Of a stretch of DNA of 14,242 bases, positions 7,236 to 13,789 are shown one piece after another; within the stretch, counting starts at the first letter, position 1, and each line of letters starts with the position of its first letter. Under the pieces are notes generated by a model. That model ran no database searches. It saw nothing but the letters and a program-made list of their open reading frames with translations, and was not told where the DNA came from. The stretch comes from Cohaesibacteraceae bacterium (GTDB lineage: Bacteria > Pseudomonadota > Alphaproteobacteria > Rhizobiales > Cohaesibacteraceae), in contig JAESRR010000172.1 of NCBI GenBank assembly GCA_016764535.1, positions 6,199-20,440 of the forward strand, written 5' to 3'. Both the position numbers and the translations under genes were made by a program.

Positions 7236-8216
7236 ATGTCCCGACCAATCTTGTTTCAAACCGGACCAATGATGGCCATGATTGAAAAACAACTACGGGA
7301 CAGCTTTGAAGTTCATACGATCTGGAACGCTACAGACCCTGAAAAACTGATTTGTGACGTCGGGCCAAACGTTCGGGGCATTGCCACAAGTGCTTTTTCC
7401 AATACAGGCCGGGAACTCATTGATGCCTGCCCAAAACTTGAAATAATTTCCAGTTTTGGCGTTGGATACAACACTGTTGATGCGCCACATGCAGCTAACA
7501 AGAATGTCATTGTCACCAATACACCTGATGTTCTAACCGAAGAGGTTGCCGACACAGCGTGGGGACTATTGTTAATGACAGTTCGCGAATTATCAGCAGC
7601 TGAAAGACATTTGCGATCTGAAGGCTGGCTGCAGGGACCATATCCTCTCACCCGGGGCACGCTTCAAAACAAACGAATCGGGATTGCGGGCCTTGGACGA
7701 ATTGGCAAGGCTATTGCGCGTCGTGCAGTTGCTTCCGGACTAAAAATCTCATATTTTGGTCGAAACAAACAATCAGATCTCAATTGGCCATTTTATAATG
7801 ATCTGGAAACCATGGCCCGGAATGTCGATATATTGTTGGCCGTATTGCCCGGAGGCAATGCCACCGACAAAATCATTGGTCAATCTGTCCTGCAGGCACT
7901 TGGTCCGGACGGGATACTGATTAATGTTGGACGAGGCACGGCCGTCGACGAAACTGCATTGATCCAGGCGCTAAAATCCGAAACAATTATGTCAGCCGGG
8001 CTGGATGTTTTTGAGAATGAGCCCAAAGTACCACAATCACTGATGGATCTGAACAACGTGGTTTTGTTACCTCATGTTGGTTCGGCTTCGGTTCACACGC
8101 GTGATGCCATGGGCCAGCTTGTGGTTGATAATTTACGCTCCTGGTTTAAAAGTGGGCAACCTCTCACTCCGGTAGCGGAAACGCCATTTGATGGAGAACA
8201 GAACAATGCGCCTTAA
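7236..8216 (+). CDS. D-isomer-specific 2-hydroxyacid dehydrogenase, glyoxylate/hydroxypyruvate reductase type
   Basis: 326 aa, NAD(P)H-dependent cytoplasmic enzyme that interconverts a 2-oxoacid and a D-2-hydroxyacid. The Rossmann glycine motif GLGRIG spans 152-157 inside the cofactor domain (about 100-285). The catalytic triad is R233 (NVGRG), E262 (FENEP) and H280 (PHVGS). The second strand ends YFGRNK (173-178); Arg rather than Asp there suggests preference for NADPH. The text resembles GhrB and plant hydroxyphenylpyruvate/hydroxypyruvate reductases, so glyoxylate, hydroxypyruvate or an aromatic 2-oxoacid are candidate substrates. The ATG at 7236 was chosen because AGGAG lies 7 bases upstream and the family N-terminus begins here; an earlier in-frame start at 7164 adds 24 atypical residues. 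It overlaps the aminotransferase gene by 11 bp. The transaminase partner probably makes or consumes its 2-oxoacid substrate. Confidence 0.9.
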   Translation: MSRPILFQTGPMMAMIEKQLRDSFEVHTIWNATDPEKLICDVGPNVRGIATSAFSNTGRELIDACPKLEIISSFGVGYNTVDAPHAANKNVIVTNTPDVLTEEVADTAWGLLLMTVRELSAAERHLRSEGWLQGPYPLTRGTLQNKRIGIAGLGRIGKAIARRAVASGLKISYFGRNKQSDLNWPFYNDLETMARNVDILLAVLPGGNATDKIIGQSVLQALGPDGILINVGRGTAVDETALIQALKSETIMSAGLDVFENEPKVPQSLMDLNNVVLLPHVGSASVHTRDAMGQLVVDNLRSWFKSGQPLTPVAETPFDGEQNNAP

Positions 8217-9378
8217 TCCAGCTTTCGGAAGACTTGGCGATGAAAACGCTTTCAAAGTGCTGGCACGCGCAAATATGTTGGCCGCAAAAGGCAGGGACAT
8301 TATTAACCTGGGTATCGGGCAGCCGGATTTCCCCACCCCCGAACACATTGTTGAAGCTGGCATTAAAGCACTCAGGGACGGACACCACGGATACACCCCC
8401 GCGACAGGCATCCCACAGTTAAGGGAATCTGTTGCCGATAATCTTGCAATACATAGCGGCGCAAAAGTCAGCCCGGAGAACATCCTGATTGCGCCGGGCG
8501 GCAAAGTAACCATGCATATGGCGATCATGATGTTTGGCACCCAGGAAACTGAGATTATTTATCCCGATCCGGGGTTCCCGATTTACCGTTCGATGATCGA
8601 TTTTACCGGTGCAAAAGCGGTCCCTGTCTCAATTCGGGAAGAAAACGGTTTTGCCATATCCGCAAAGGATATACTTTCGCGTATCACAGACAAAACACGC
8701 CTGATCATCATCAATTCGCCTGCAAATCCAACCGGTGGAGCAACCCCAAAATCAGAAATAGATAAATTGGTAAGCGGTCTTGGAAAACATCCCGATGTTG
8801 CCATTCTATCAGACGAAATTTATTCCAGGATGTTATTTGATGGCCTTGAGCATCAAAGCCTTGCTGCCTATCCATCCATACGTGATCGATTGATCATTCT
8901 GGATGGTTGGTCAAAGACCTATGCTATGACCGGCTGGCGTCTGGGATGGTCCCTGTGGCCAGATAAGTTAATCGACCTTGCCAGAAAATTCGCTGTGAAT
9001 TCCTATTCCTGCGTCAATGCTTCAGCCCAATATGCAGGTCTTGCGGCGATTACCGGACCCCAAGATTGTGTGACCAGCATGGTTGACGAATTTGATCGCC
9101 GCAGAAAGCTCGTTGTATCCAAACTCAATGCAATCCAGGGCATTCGCTGTGCAACACCAAAGGGAGCATTTTATGCTTTCCCCAATATCTCCAAAACCGG
9201 CTTCTCGGGAAACCAGCTTTCACATACTTTGCTGGAAGACTACGGAGTTTCAACGGTTGCGGGAATGGATTTTGGAAATCAGGGCAAGGATTTCATCCGT
9301 CTGTCATTTGCAAATTCGTTTGAGAATATCGAAAAGGCACTGGAACGTATTGGTACCTGCATCGCCCGGGCAAACTAA
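8206..9378 (+). CDS. Class I/II PLP-dependent aminotransferase, aspartate/alanine aminotransferase-like
   Basis: 390 aa, fold-type I PLP enzyme that moves an amino group between an amino acid and a 2-oxoacid. LGIGQPDFPTPEHI (35-48) binds substrate; GYTPATGIPQLR (62-73), SPANPTGG (N174), LSDEIY (D203), SKTYAMTGWRLGW (PLP lysine K237, phosphate-binding R245) and FIRLSFA (R365, which clamps the 2-carboxylate) complete the active site. ATG 8206 has GGAG 9 bases upstream and overlaps the dehydrogenase stop by 11 bp, showing coupling. An earlier ATG at 8191 (5 extra residues) has a poorer site. The TAA stop overlaps the stop of the convergent HTH-citrate synthase gene. The amino donor cannot be fixed from sequence; aspartate, alanine and aromatic amino acids are all possible. 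With the dehydrogenase it would convert an amino acid to a D-2-hydroxyacid or the reverse. Confidence 0.92.
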   Translation: MRLNPAFGRLGDENAFKVLARANMLAAKGRDIINLGIGQPDFPTPEHIVEAGIKALRDGHHGYTPATGIPQLRESVADNLAIHSGAKVSPENILIAPGGKVTMHMAIMMFGTQETEIIYPDPGFPIYRSMIDFTGAKAVPVSIREENGFAISAKDILSRITDKTRLIIINSPANPTGGATPKSEIDKLVSGLGKHPDVAILSDEIYSRMLFDGLEHQSLAAYPSIRDRLIILDGWSKTYAMTGWRLGWSLWPDKLIDLARKFAVNSYSCVNASAQYAGLAAITGPQDCVTSMVDEFDRRRKLVVSKLNAIQGIRCATPKGAFYAFPNISKTGFSGNQLSHTLLEDYGVSTVAGMDFGNQGKDFIRLSFANSFENIEKALERIGTCIARAN

Positions 9379-10544
9379 ATTGCGCGGGGTCCCGTATATA
9401 TTGCGCGTGGCCTGATCTGATCAGATGTCTCGTATTGTTCCAGAGCATGTGCGATCCATCCTGCCATGCGTCCCGCACAAAACAGCGACATTCCAGCCTG
9501 GGCTGGCAATTCAAGAACGCGCCTTACGACTGCCAGAGCAAAATCGATGTTGGGAAACAGCCCGAACAGGCGCAGCGCTTCTTCGCATATCTGAACAGAC
9601 ATTCTGACAAAAGGGTGGTCAGCAAATTCATCGTGTAGCAAATTGAACAAACACACAGCGCGAGGGTCCGCGCCGGTATAAACAAGATGTCCGAAACCTG
9701 GCAAATCCTGTGCCAGCATGAGCTGTTCTTCGAGAGTTTCTGTTATACGCCCCTGATCAAGCATTAACCCAAGCCAATGGTCGGCTCGTTCACTGGCGGC
9801 ACCATGCCTTGGGCCCAGAAACGCACCAAATCCGGACGCAAGAGCCGCATGTAATGGAGCGCCGGTGGAAGCAGCAACACGCACAGCAAAGGCGCTCGAA
9901 TTCAGTTCATGATCAGCGCTCAAAACCAAAGCGGCAGCAATCAACTTCTTATGTCCGGCATTTGTAATATTCCAGGCCCGCGCCATATGTTCCACCAACG
10001 GCAAATCATCAGGCCGGGTGCCTACAAGTTCTGCCGCGACAACCCGGCATAATGCTGCACCATGTCGCCACAAAATCTTTTTGTTCAGGGAATATGCCGA
10101 TTTATCGCCTCGAGGCCAGGCTGCTACCATGACCATCGCACGTTCTATTCCACGTAGCGAAGCTGGCAGGTTTTCCAGGGGCTTGTCAGGAGCCAACTCT
10201 GAAAAGGGATCAATGCCTTCGCACTGCCACAACAATGTTGCGACAGACTCAAATCCGGCATTGCCTGCCAGTTCAGTCGCAAGTCGACCGCGATAGGATG
10301 GCCCTACATCAGATATTGCGGTAATTGCCGAGTGAATTACCAAAGATTCATTTGTCTGATCACCGCCCAAATTGCGGCGTTCCTTTTGTCTGAACGCCCT
10401 GACATCCTTCGCGGAATACAGTCTTGCGCGTCCCGGGCCTGGTTCTGAATGGATCAAACCACGACTGACATAGGCATACAATGTGTCAACACGAACACCC
10501 AGTTCTGCTGCGGCTTCCTTCGCAGATAACATTATAGCTGACAT
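9375..10544 (-). CDS. Citrate synthase-family protein with N-terminal helix-turn-helix domain
   Basis: 389 aa with two parts. Residues about 5-55 form a MerR/excisionase-like winged HTH: LSAKEAAAELGVRVDTLYAYVSRG, then GRARLYSAKDVRAF. Residues about 65-385 form a complete citrate synthase domain. Active-site counterparts are H212 (DHELN), H247 (RHGAA), H286 (GFGHLVY), R295 (DPR), D334 (NIDF), R359 (AGRMAGW) and R378 (IRPR), so catalysis is plausible. Differences from typical enzymes are GHL instead of GHR, RHGAA instead of LHGGA, and A after F in NIDFA. The ATG at 10544 is preferred to a TTG just before it; 10532 is another option. No strong ribosome site is seen. It diverges from a free-standing citrate synthase and ends in a stop overlapping the aminotransferase stop. 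It could be an enzyme, a metabolite-sensing regulator, or both; this domain fusion is known in databases, but I know of no proven function. Confidence 0.88.
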   Translation of the reverse strand: MSAIMLSAKEAAAELGVRVDTLYAYVSRGLIHSEPGPGRARLYSAKDVRAFRQKERRNLGGDQTNESLVIHSAITAISDVGPSYRGRLATELAGNAGFESVATLLWQCEGIDPFSELAPDKPLENLPASLRGIERAMVMVAAWPRGDKSAYSLNKKILWRHGAALCRVVAAELVGTRPDDLPLVEHMARAWNITNAGHKKLIAAALVLSADHELNSSAFAVRVAASTGAPLHAALASGFGAFLGPRHGAASERADHWLGLMLDQGRITETLEEQLMLAQDLPGFGHLVYTGADPRAVCLFNLLHDEFADHPFVRMSVQICEEALRLFGLFPNIDFALAVVRRVLELPAQAGMSLFCAGRMAGWIAHALEQYETSDQIRPRAIYTGPRAI

Positions 10545-10557
10545 CAAAATCCGTTAC

Positions 10558-10589
10558 ATTGATTGTATGTATCAAGATTGATTGTATGT
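10558..10589. repeat. 13-bp direct repeat in the divergent citrate synthase promoter region
   Basis: ATTGATTGTATGT occurs exactly twice, at 10558-10570 and 10577-10589, a 19-bp period. Each copy starts with TTGA and is followed by TCAA (10572-10575, 10590-10593), so each site is also a loose dyad of about 16-17 bp. The 92-bp region between the two start codons holds nothing else obvious. This looks like a tandem operator, and the HTH-citrate synthase is the natural candidate to bind it. Confidence 0.65.
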
Positions 10590-10593
10590 TCAA
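10566..10593 (-). promoter_or_regulatory. Candidate promoter of the HTH-citrate synthase gene
   Basis: On the minus strand TTGAAC (10593-10588) and TACATA (10571-10566) are 16 bases apart, putting the start site near 10559, about 15 bases before the ATG at 10544. Both boxes lie in or touch the repeated element, consistent with autoregulation. In the plus direction TTGATT (10559-10564) and TATGTT (10585-10590) have a 20-base spacer, long for sigma-70 but usual for MerR-controlled promoters. Confidence 0.3.
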
Positions 10594-10636
10594 ATGCTGT
10601 TTTGTGTCCAGCATCATTCATAAGATGGAGCCTCAT

Positions 10637-11731
10637 ATGACGGCACAATCGACACAAATCTCTCCTTCATCAATCTACGCCCCTGGCCTTGAAGGTATAA
10701 GCGTTGCACGAACCATCCTGAGCCGTGTTGACGGAAACAAAGGCGAACTCATCATTCGCGGGCATCGCATAGAAGATATCGCTGGACATATCAGCATTCA
10801 GAAAGGTGCATCTCTTTTATGGCAAGACTTCCCGGATGCACCCACTAAAGAGCTTGCCCAACAGTTCGGAATTGCACGGCAAAATGCTTTCCGGATTGTG
10901 CCGGACATTGCTGGATATATATCCGGGAATGATTTGATGACATGGATGCGTGCTGCTCTTGATTTAATCCCGATTGGCCAGAACCATTCGGAAGCAGTTC
11001 AAATTTGCGGAGCACTTCAGGTCTTTGTTGCGGCGGCAAGCCGCCTTGCCGCAGGATTTGCACCCATCCCACCCGATCCCCGGCTATCTGTTAGTCAGGA
11101 CATTCTGAAAATGTTAACCGGCACCGCGCCTACGCACAGAATGGAAACAGCCCTTGATCGATATCTGGTCACGATCATGGATCATGGACTAAATGCATCA
11201 ACATTTACTGCACGGGTAATTGCGTCAACACAAGCTGACATGCGATCCGCTGTATCCGGAGCTATGGGAGCATTAAAAGGCCCTTTGCATGGTGGTGCAC
11301 CAGGTCCGGTCCTTGATATGCTTGATGACATTGGCACGCCAGACAAGGCAGAAAGCTGGATTGCCGCTGAACTGAAAGCGGGACATCGATTGATGGGCTT
11401 TGGGCACAGGATCTATCGCGTACGCGACCCGAGAGCTGACGTACTCAAAGCCGGGCTTGACGAACTTCGCCAGGATTCAAACCGAATACAACGCGCCGAA
11501 GCGATCGAACAAGCAGCTCTGGAAGCACTTAAAAAACACAAGCCAGGGCGCGTCCTTGAAACAAATGTCGAGTTTTATACTGCTGTACTTCTGGATGCGA
11601 TCGGGATTGATCGAAATTTGTTTACGCCGCTGTTTGCAGTCGGGCGCTCTATCGGGTGGGCTGCCCATATCATGGAACAAAAAAATTCGGGGAAACTGAT
11701 CCGCCCGCAATCCGATTATGTGGGTAGTTAG
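10637..11731 (+). CDS. Citrate synthase-family enzyme, short type
   Basis: 364 aa cytoplasmic enzyme expected to condense an acyl-CoA (acetyl- or propionyl-CoA) with a 2-oxoacid such as oxaloacetate. The domain starts at GLEGISVARTILSRVDG, which is typical of short bacterial forms. Active-site residues are H183 (MDHGLN), H218 (LHGGA), H257 (GFGHRIYR), R266 (DPR), R337 (GRSIGW) and R356 (IRPQ). The usual catalytic Asp is Glu here (E312, NVEFYT), a change I recall from some citrate synthase 2-like proteins. The ATG at 10637 has GGAG 6 bases upstream; earlier in-frame starts at 10559 and 10625 lack this spacing. Housekeeping GltA of such bacteria is longer (about 430 aa), so this is probably a secondary citrate or 2-methylcitrate synthase. 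It is divergent from its HTH-bearing paralogue, and heterodimer formation is conceivable because each active site takes residues from both subunits. Confidence 0.9.
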   Translation: MTAQSTQISPSSIYAPGLEGISVARTILSRVDGNKGELIIRGHRIEDIAGHISIQKGASLLWQDFPDAPTKELAQQFGIARQNAFRIVPDIAGYISGNDLMTWMRAALDLIPIGQNHSEAVQICGALQVFVAAASRLAAGFAPIPPDPRLSVSQDILKMLTGTAPTHRMETALDRYLVTIMDHGLNASTFTARVIASTQADMRSAVSGAMGALKGPLHGGAPGPVLDMLDDIGTPDKAESWIAAELKAGHRLMGFGHRIYRVRDPRADVLKAGLDELRQDSNRIQRAEAIEQAALEALKKHKPGRVLETNVEFYTAVLLDAIGIDRNLFTPLFAVGRSIGWAAHIMEQKNSGKLIRPQSDYVGS

Positions 11732-11735
11732 AAAG

Positions 11736-11765
11736 AAAAAGGGTGCCGCAATCACAACGGCGCCC
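11736..11765 (-). terminator. Rho-independent terminator of the TRAP operon; hairpin shared with the convergent citrate synthase gene
   Basis: An 8-bp stem (11741-11748 GGGTGCCG with 11758-11765 CGGCGCCC, one G-T wobble) closes a 9-base loop. On the minus strand it is followed by TTTTTCTTTC (11740-11731), a proper T-tract for the dctPQM transcript. On the plus strand the stem begins 9 bases after the citrate synthase stop but lacks a T-run, so it may protect that mRNA's 3' end rather than terminate it. Confidence 0.75.
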
Positions 11766-11772
11766 TCTAAAC

Positions 11773-13173
11773 CTAGTGAATGATAATTTCCGGCCCCATT
11801 AACAGGGTCGGCAGATAAGTAGAAATCGAAGGCACGTAAGTCACAATCACCAGGAATGCCAGCAAAATACAAACCCACGGCATCGCAGCCTTGACAACCT
11901 CCACCAGAGACATCCCGGTTATGCCGGATGTAACAAACAGGTTTAACCCGATAGGCGGTGTGATCATGCCAATTTCCATATTCACCACCATGATGATACC
12001 CAAATGAATTGGATCGATGCCAAGTTCAATTGCGATTGGAAATACGACCGGTGCCACAATGAGTAGTAGACCGGATGGCTCCATAAATTGACCACCCAAC
12101 AATAGCAGCAAATTGACGGCGATGAGGAATGTCCACCAATTGAACCCGTAATTCAGCATCCAATCGGTAATTTCCTGGGGAATGCGTTCAGTGGTCAACA
12201 CATGTGCAAACAACAATGCATTGGCGATGATGAACATGAGCATGATGGTCGTTTTGCTCGCATCCAGCATTACTTTTTTGGTATCGCTGTGAAGCATCGC
12301 CGGCAACAAATATATAAAGAATTGCACGATGTTGCGTACAATTGCAGTCACTACAGATTCACCTTCCTTGCGGATGGGAACATTTTTGAGTGGCCCCATG
12401 TCCCGATAGACAAACAGAGCGATGAGAAATGCGTAGACTGCTGCAACTGCGGCGGCTTCAGTTGGTGTAAATATACCAGCGTAAATACCGACCAGTATGA
12501 TGACGATAAGAAACAAACCAAATGAACTATCGCCCAGAGCCCTGAAAAACTCCCCAAAACCCTGCCATGGTTGACGAGGATAGCCTTTTATTTTTGCAAC
12601 AATAAAAATACCGGTCATCAACATAAGCCCGGCGATCAGGCCCGGGATCACACCCGCAAGAAACATTCTTCCAACAGATACATCCGTTGCCGCCGCATAG
12701 ACCACCATGACAATGGACGGTGGAATAAGAATGCCCAGAGTACCGGCGTTGGCAATAATACCAGCTGCAAATGGTTTGGGATAACCAACCTGAACCATCC
12801 CGGCAATTACAACAGTACCGATGGCAACAACAGTGGCCGGAGACGAGCCTGATAGCGCTGCAAACAACATGCAGGCAAAAACTCCGGCCATGGCCAGCCC
12901 ACCTGGCAAAGGCCCAACAACCGCAATGGCAAATCTGATAATTCGTTTGGCGACGCCACCGGTTGACATAAATCCGGAAGACAAAACAAAGAACGGTATG
13001 GCAAGCAGAGTGTAATGTTCCGCCGCTTCAAATAATTTGAGTGCAATTGATGCCATCGAATCATTCGAGAAGAACGCAATAAACAATATGCTGGACAAGC
13101 CAAGTGAAATGGATATGGGTGCACCAAATGCAAGAAATCCCATCAACATTGCAAAAAGAACGAGAGTTTCCAT
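11773..13173 (-). CDS. dctM: TRAP transporter large permease DctM
   Basis: 466 aa inner-membrane protein that carries out sodium-driven uptake of the solute delivered by DctP. It has a dozen or more hydrophobic segments and the conserved DctM marks LLAIPFFVLSSGFM (57-70), LSGSSPATVVAIG (108-119), NAGTLGILIPPSIVMVVY (142-159), FTPTEAAAVA (235-244) and MITPPIGLNLFV (403-414). The GILIPPS and ITPPIGLN motifs belong to the pseudo-symmetric sodium/substrate sites. Most DctM proteins are about 425-440 aa; the extra length lies between residues about 259 and 303, a charged loop and amphipathic stretch after FVYRDMG and before ASKTTIMLMFIIANA. The ATG at 13173 lies 3 bases after the dctQ stop, so translation is coupled. 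The protein ends at the terminator 11736-11765. C4-dicarboxylate is the best guess for the substrate, based on DctP. Confidence 0.93.
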   Translation of the reverse strand: METLVLFAMLMGFLAFGAPISISLGLSSILFIAFFSNDSMASIALKLFEAAEHYTLLAIPFFVLSSGFMSTGGVAKRIIRFAIAVVGPLPGGLAMAGVFACMLFAALSGSSPATVVAIGTVVIAGMVQVGYPKPFAAGIIANAGTLGILIPPSIVMVVYAAATDVSVGRMFLAGVIPGLIAGLMLMTGIFIVAKIKGYPRQPWQGFGEFFRALGDSSFGLFLIVIILVGIYAGIFTPTEAAAVAAVYAFLIALFVYRDMGPLKNVPIRKEGESVVTAIVRNIVQFFIYLLPAMLHSDTKKVMLDASKTTIMLMFIIANALLFAHVLTTERIPQEITDWMLNYGFNWWTFLIAVNLLLLLGGQFMEPSGLLLIVAPVVFPIAIELGIDPIHLGIIMVVNMEIGMITPPIGLNLFVTSGITGMSLVEVVKAAMPWVCILLAFLVIVTYVPSISTYLPTLLMGPEIIIH

Positions 13174-13176
13174 GAT

Positions 13177-13713
13177 CTAGTCCTTCAACACATCTTTGTT
13201 TTCGGCCACAAGTTCCACTGCTTCATGCCCGGCAATCATAAGTTCTTTTTTACCGGTGATTATTGCGTATCCCGCCTCAAGACAGCGGTAGAGGAACATT
13301 GATAACCCGATCGGCAGGATGGAATAGGCAATCCAGCGCGGGATATCGAGGTCTTCGGTTCTTATGTCGTATTTGTACATTTTGGAGAGATACACTTCGG
13401 ATCCAAATAGAAGGATCACCGCGTAAGAGATGCCGGCAATTGGGCCAATCAGCGCCAACAAGCGAAATATTGGTCGAGGAAATAACCGTATAAATGCATC
13501 AACTCCCAAATGGGCACCGATTTTTACGCCATAAGACATTCCAAACAGGATCATCCACGCGAACATCAACTTTGTGAGTTCCAGCGCGTCAACCCAGCCG
13601 GAATTAAAGACATAGCGTGCTATGACTTGTGAAAAAGTCAGAAGGGTCATTCCTGCAAGCAGCAGTATGATGACCGTCTCTTCAAAAGTATTAATGATGC
13701 GTGATATCGACAC
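13177..13713 (-). CDS. dctQ: TRAP transporter small permease DctQ
   Basis: 178 aa from the GTG at 13713, a four-helix inner-membrane subunit that binds DctM. That GTG was chosen because GGGGAGG lies 7 bases upstream and the protein then begins SISRIINTFEETVIILLL, the normal DctQ pattern; an upstream in-frame GTG/ATG pair at 13761-13756 lies inside a hairpin and would add a polar 16-residue leader. Membrane segments are at about 12-33, 47-65, 80-103 and 122-146. The conserved signature VIARYVFNSGWVDALELTKLMFAWMI, with an E-L-x-K/R core, spans helices 1-2. GAHLGVDAFIRLFPRP is also typical. The C-terminal 30 residues are charged and cytoplasmic. It follows dctP after a 76-bp gap with a hairpin and precedes dctM by 3 bp. 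Confidence 0.9.
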   Translation of the reverse strand: MSISRIINTFEETVIILLLAGMTLLTFSQVIARYVFNSGWVDALELTKLMFAWMILFGMSYGVKIGAHLGVDAFIRLFPRPIFRLLALIGPIAGISYAVILLFGSEVYLSKMYKYDIRTEDLDIPRWIAYSILPIGLSMFLYRCLEAGYAIITGKKELMIAGHEAVELVAENKDVLKD

Positions 13714-13737
13714 GACAACACCTCCCCGCAAACGAAA

Positions 13738-13763
13738 GGGTGACGCACACGGGCGCATCACCC
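13738..13763 (-). terminator. Hairpin between dctP and dctQ (partial terminator or 3'-end protector)
   Basis: A 9-bp stem (13738-13746 with 13755-13763, one G-U wobble) closes an 8-base loop, starting 26 bases after the dctP stop and followed on the minus strand by TTTCGTTT. The weak T-tract suggests incomplete termination, letting dctP be expressed above dctQM. It mirrors the stem between dppA and dppB. Confidence 0.55.
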
Positions 13764-13789
13764 TCTCGAATAGTTAAGTCCATTCAGTC

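Noticed and set aside
9409..9424. TGATC-T-GATCA palindrome near the end of the HTH-citrate synthase
   Set aside because: It lies inside the conserved C-terminal coding part, and its bases are explained by the codons there.
9375..10544. HTH-citrate synthase as an artefact of two merged genes
   Set aside because: One uninterrupted frame joins the HTH and synthase parts with a short linker (about residues 55-65), with no stop, no internal ribosome site and no frameshift.
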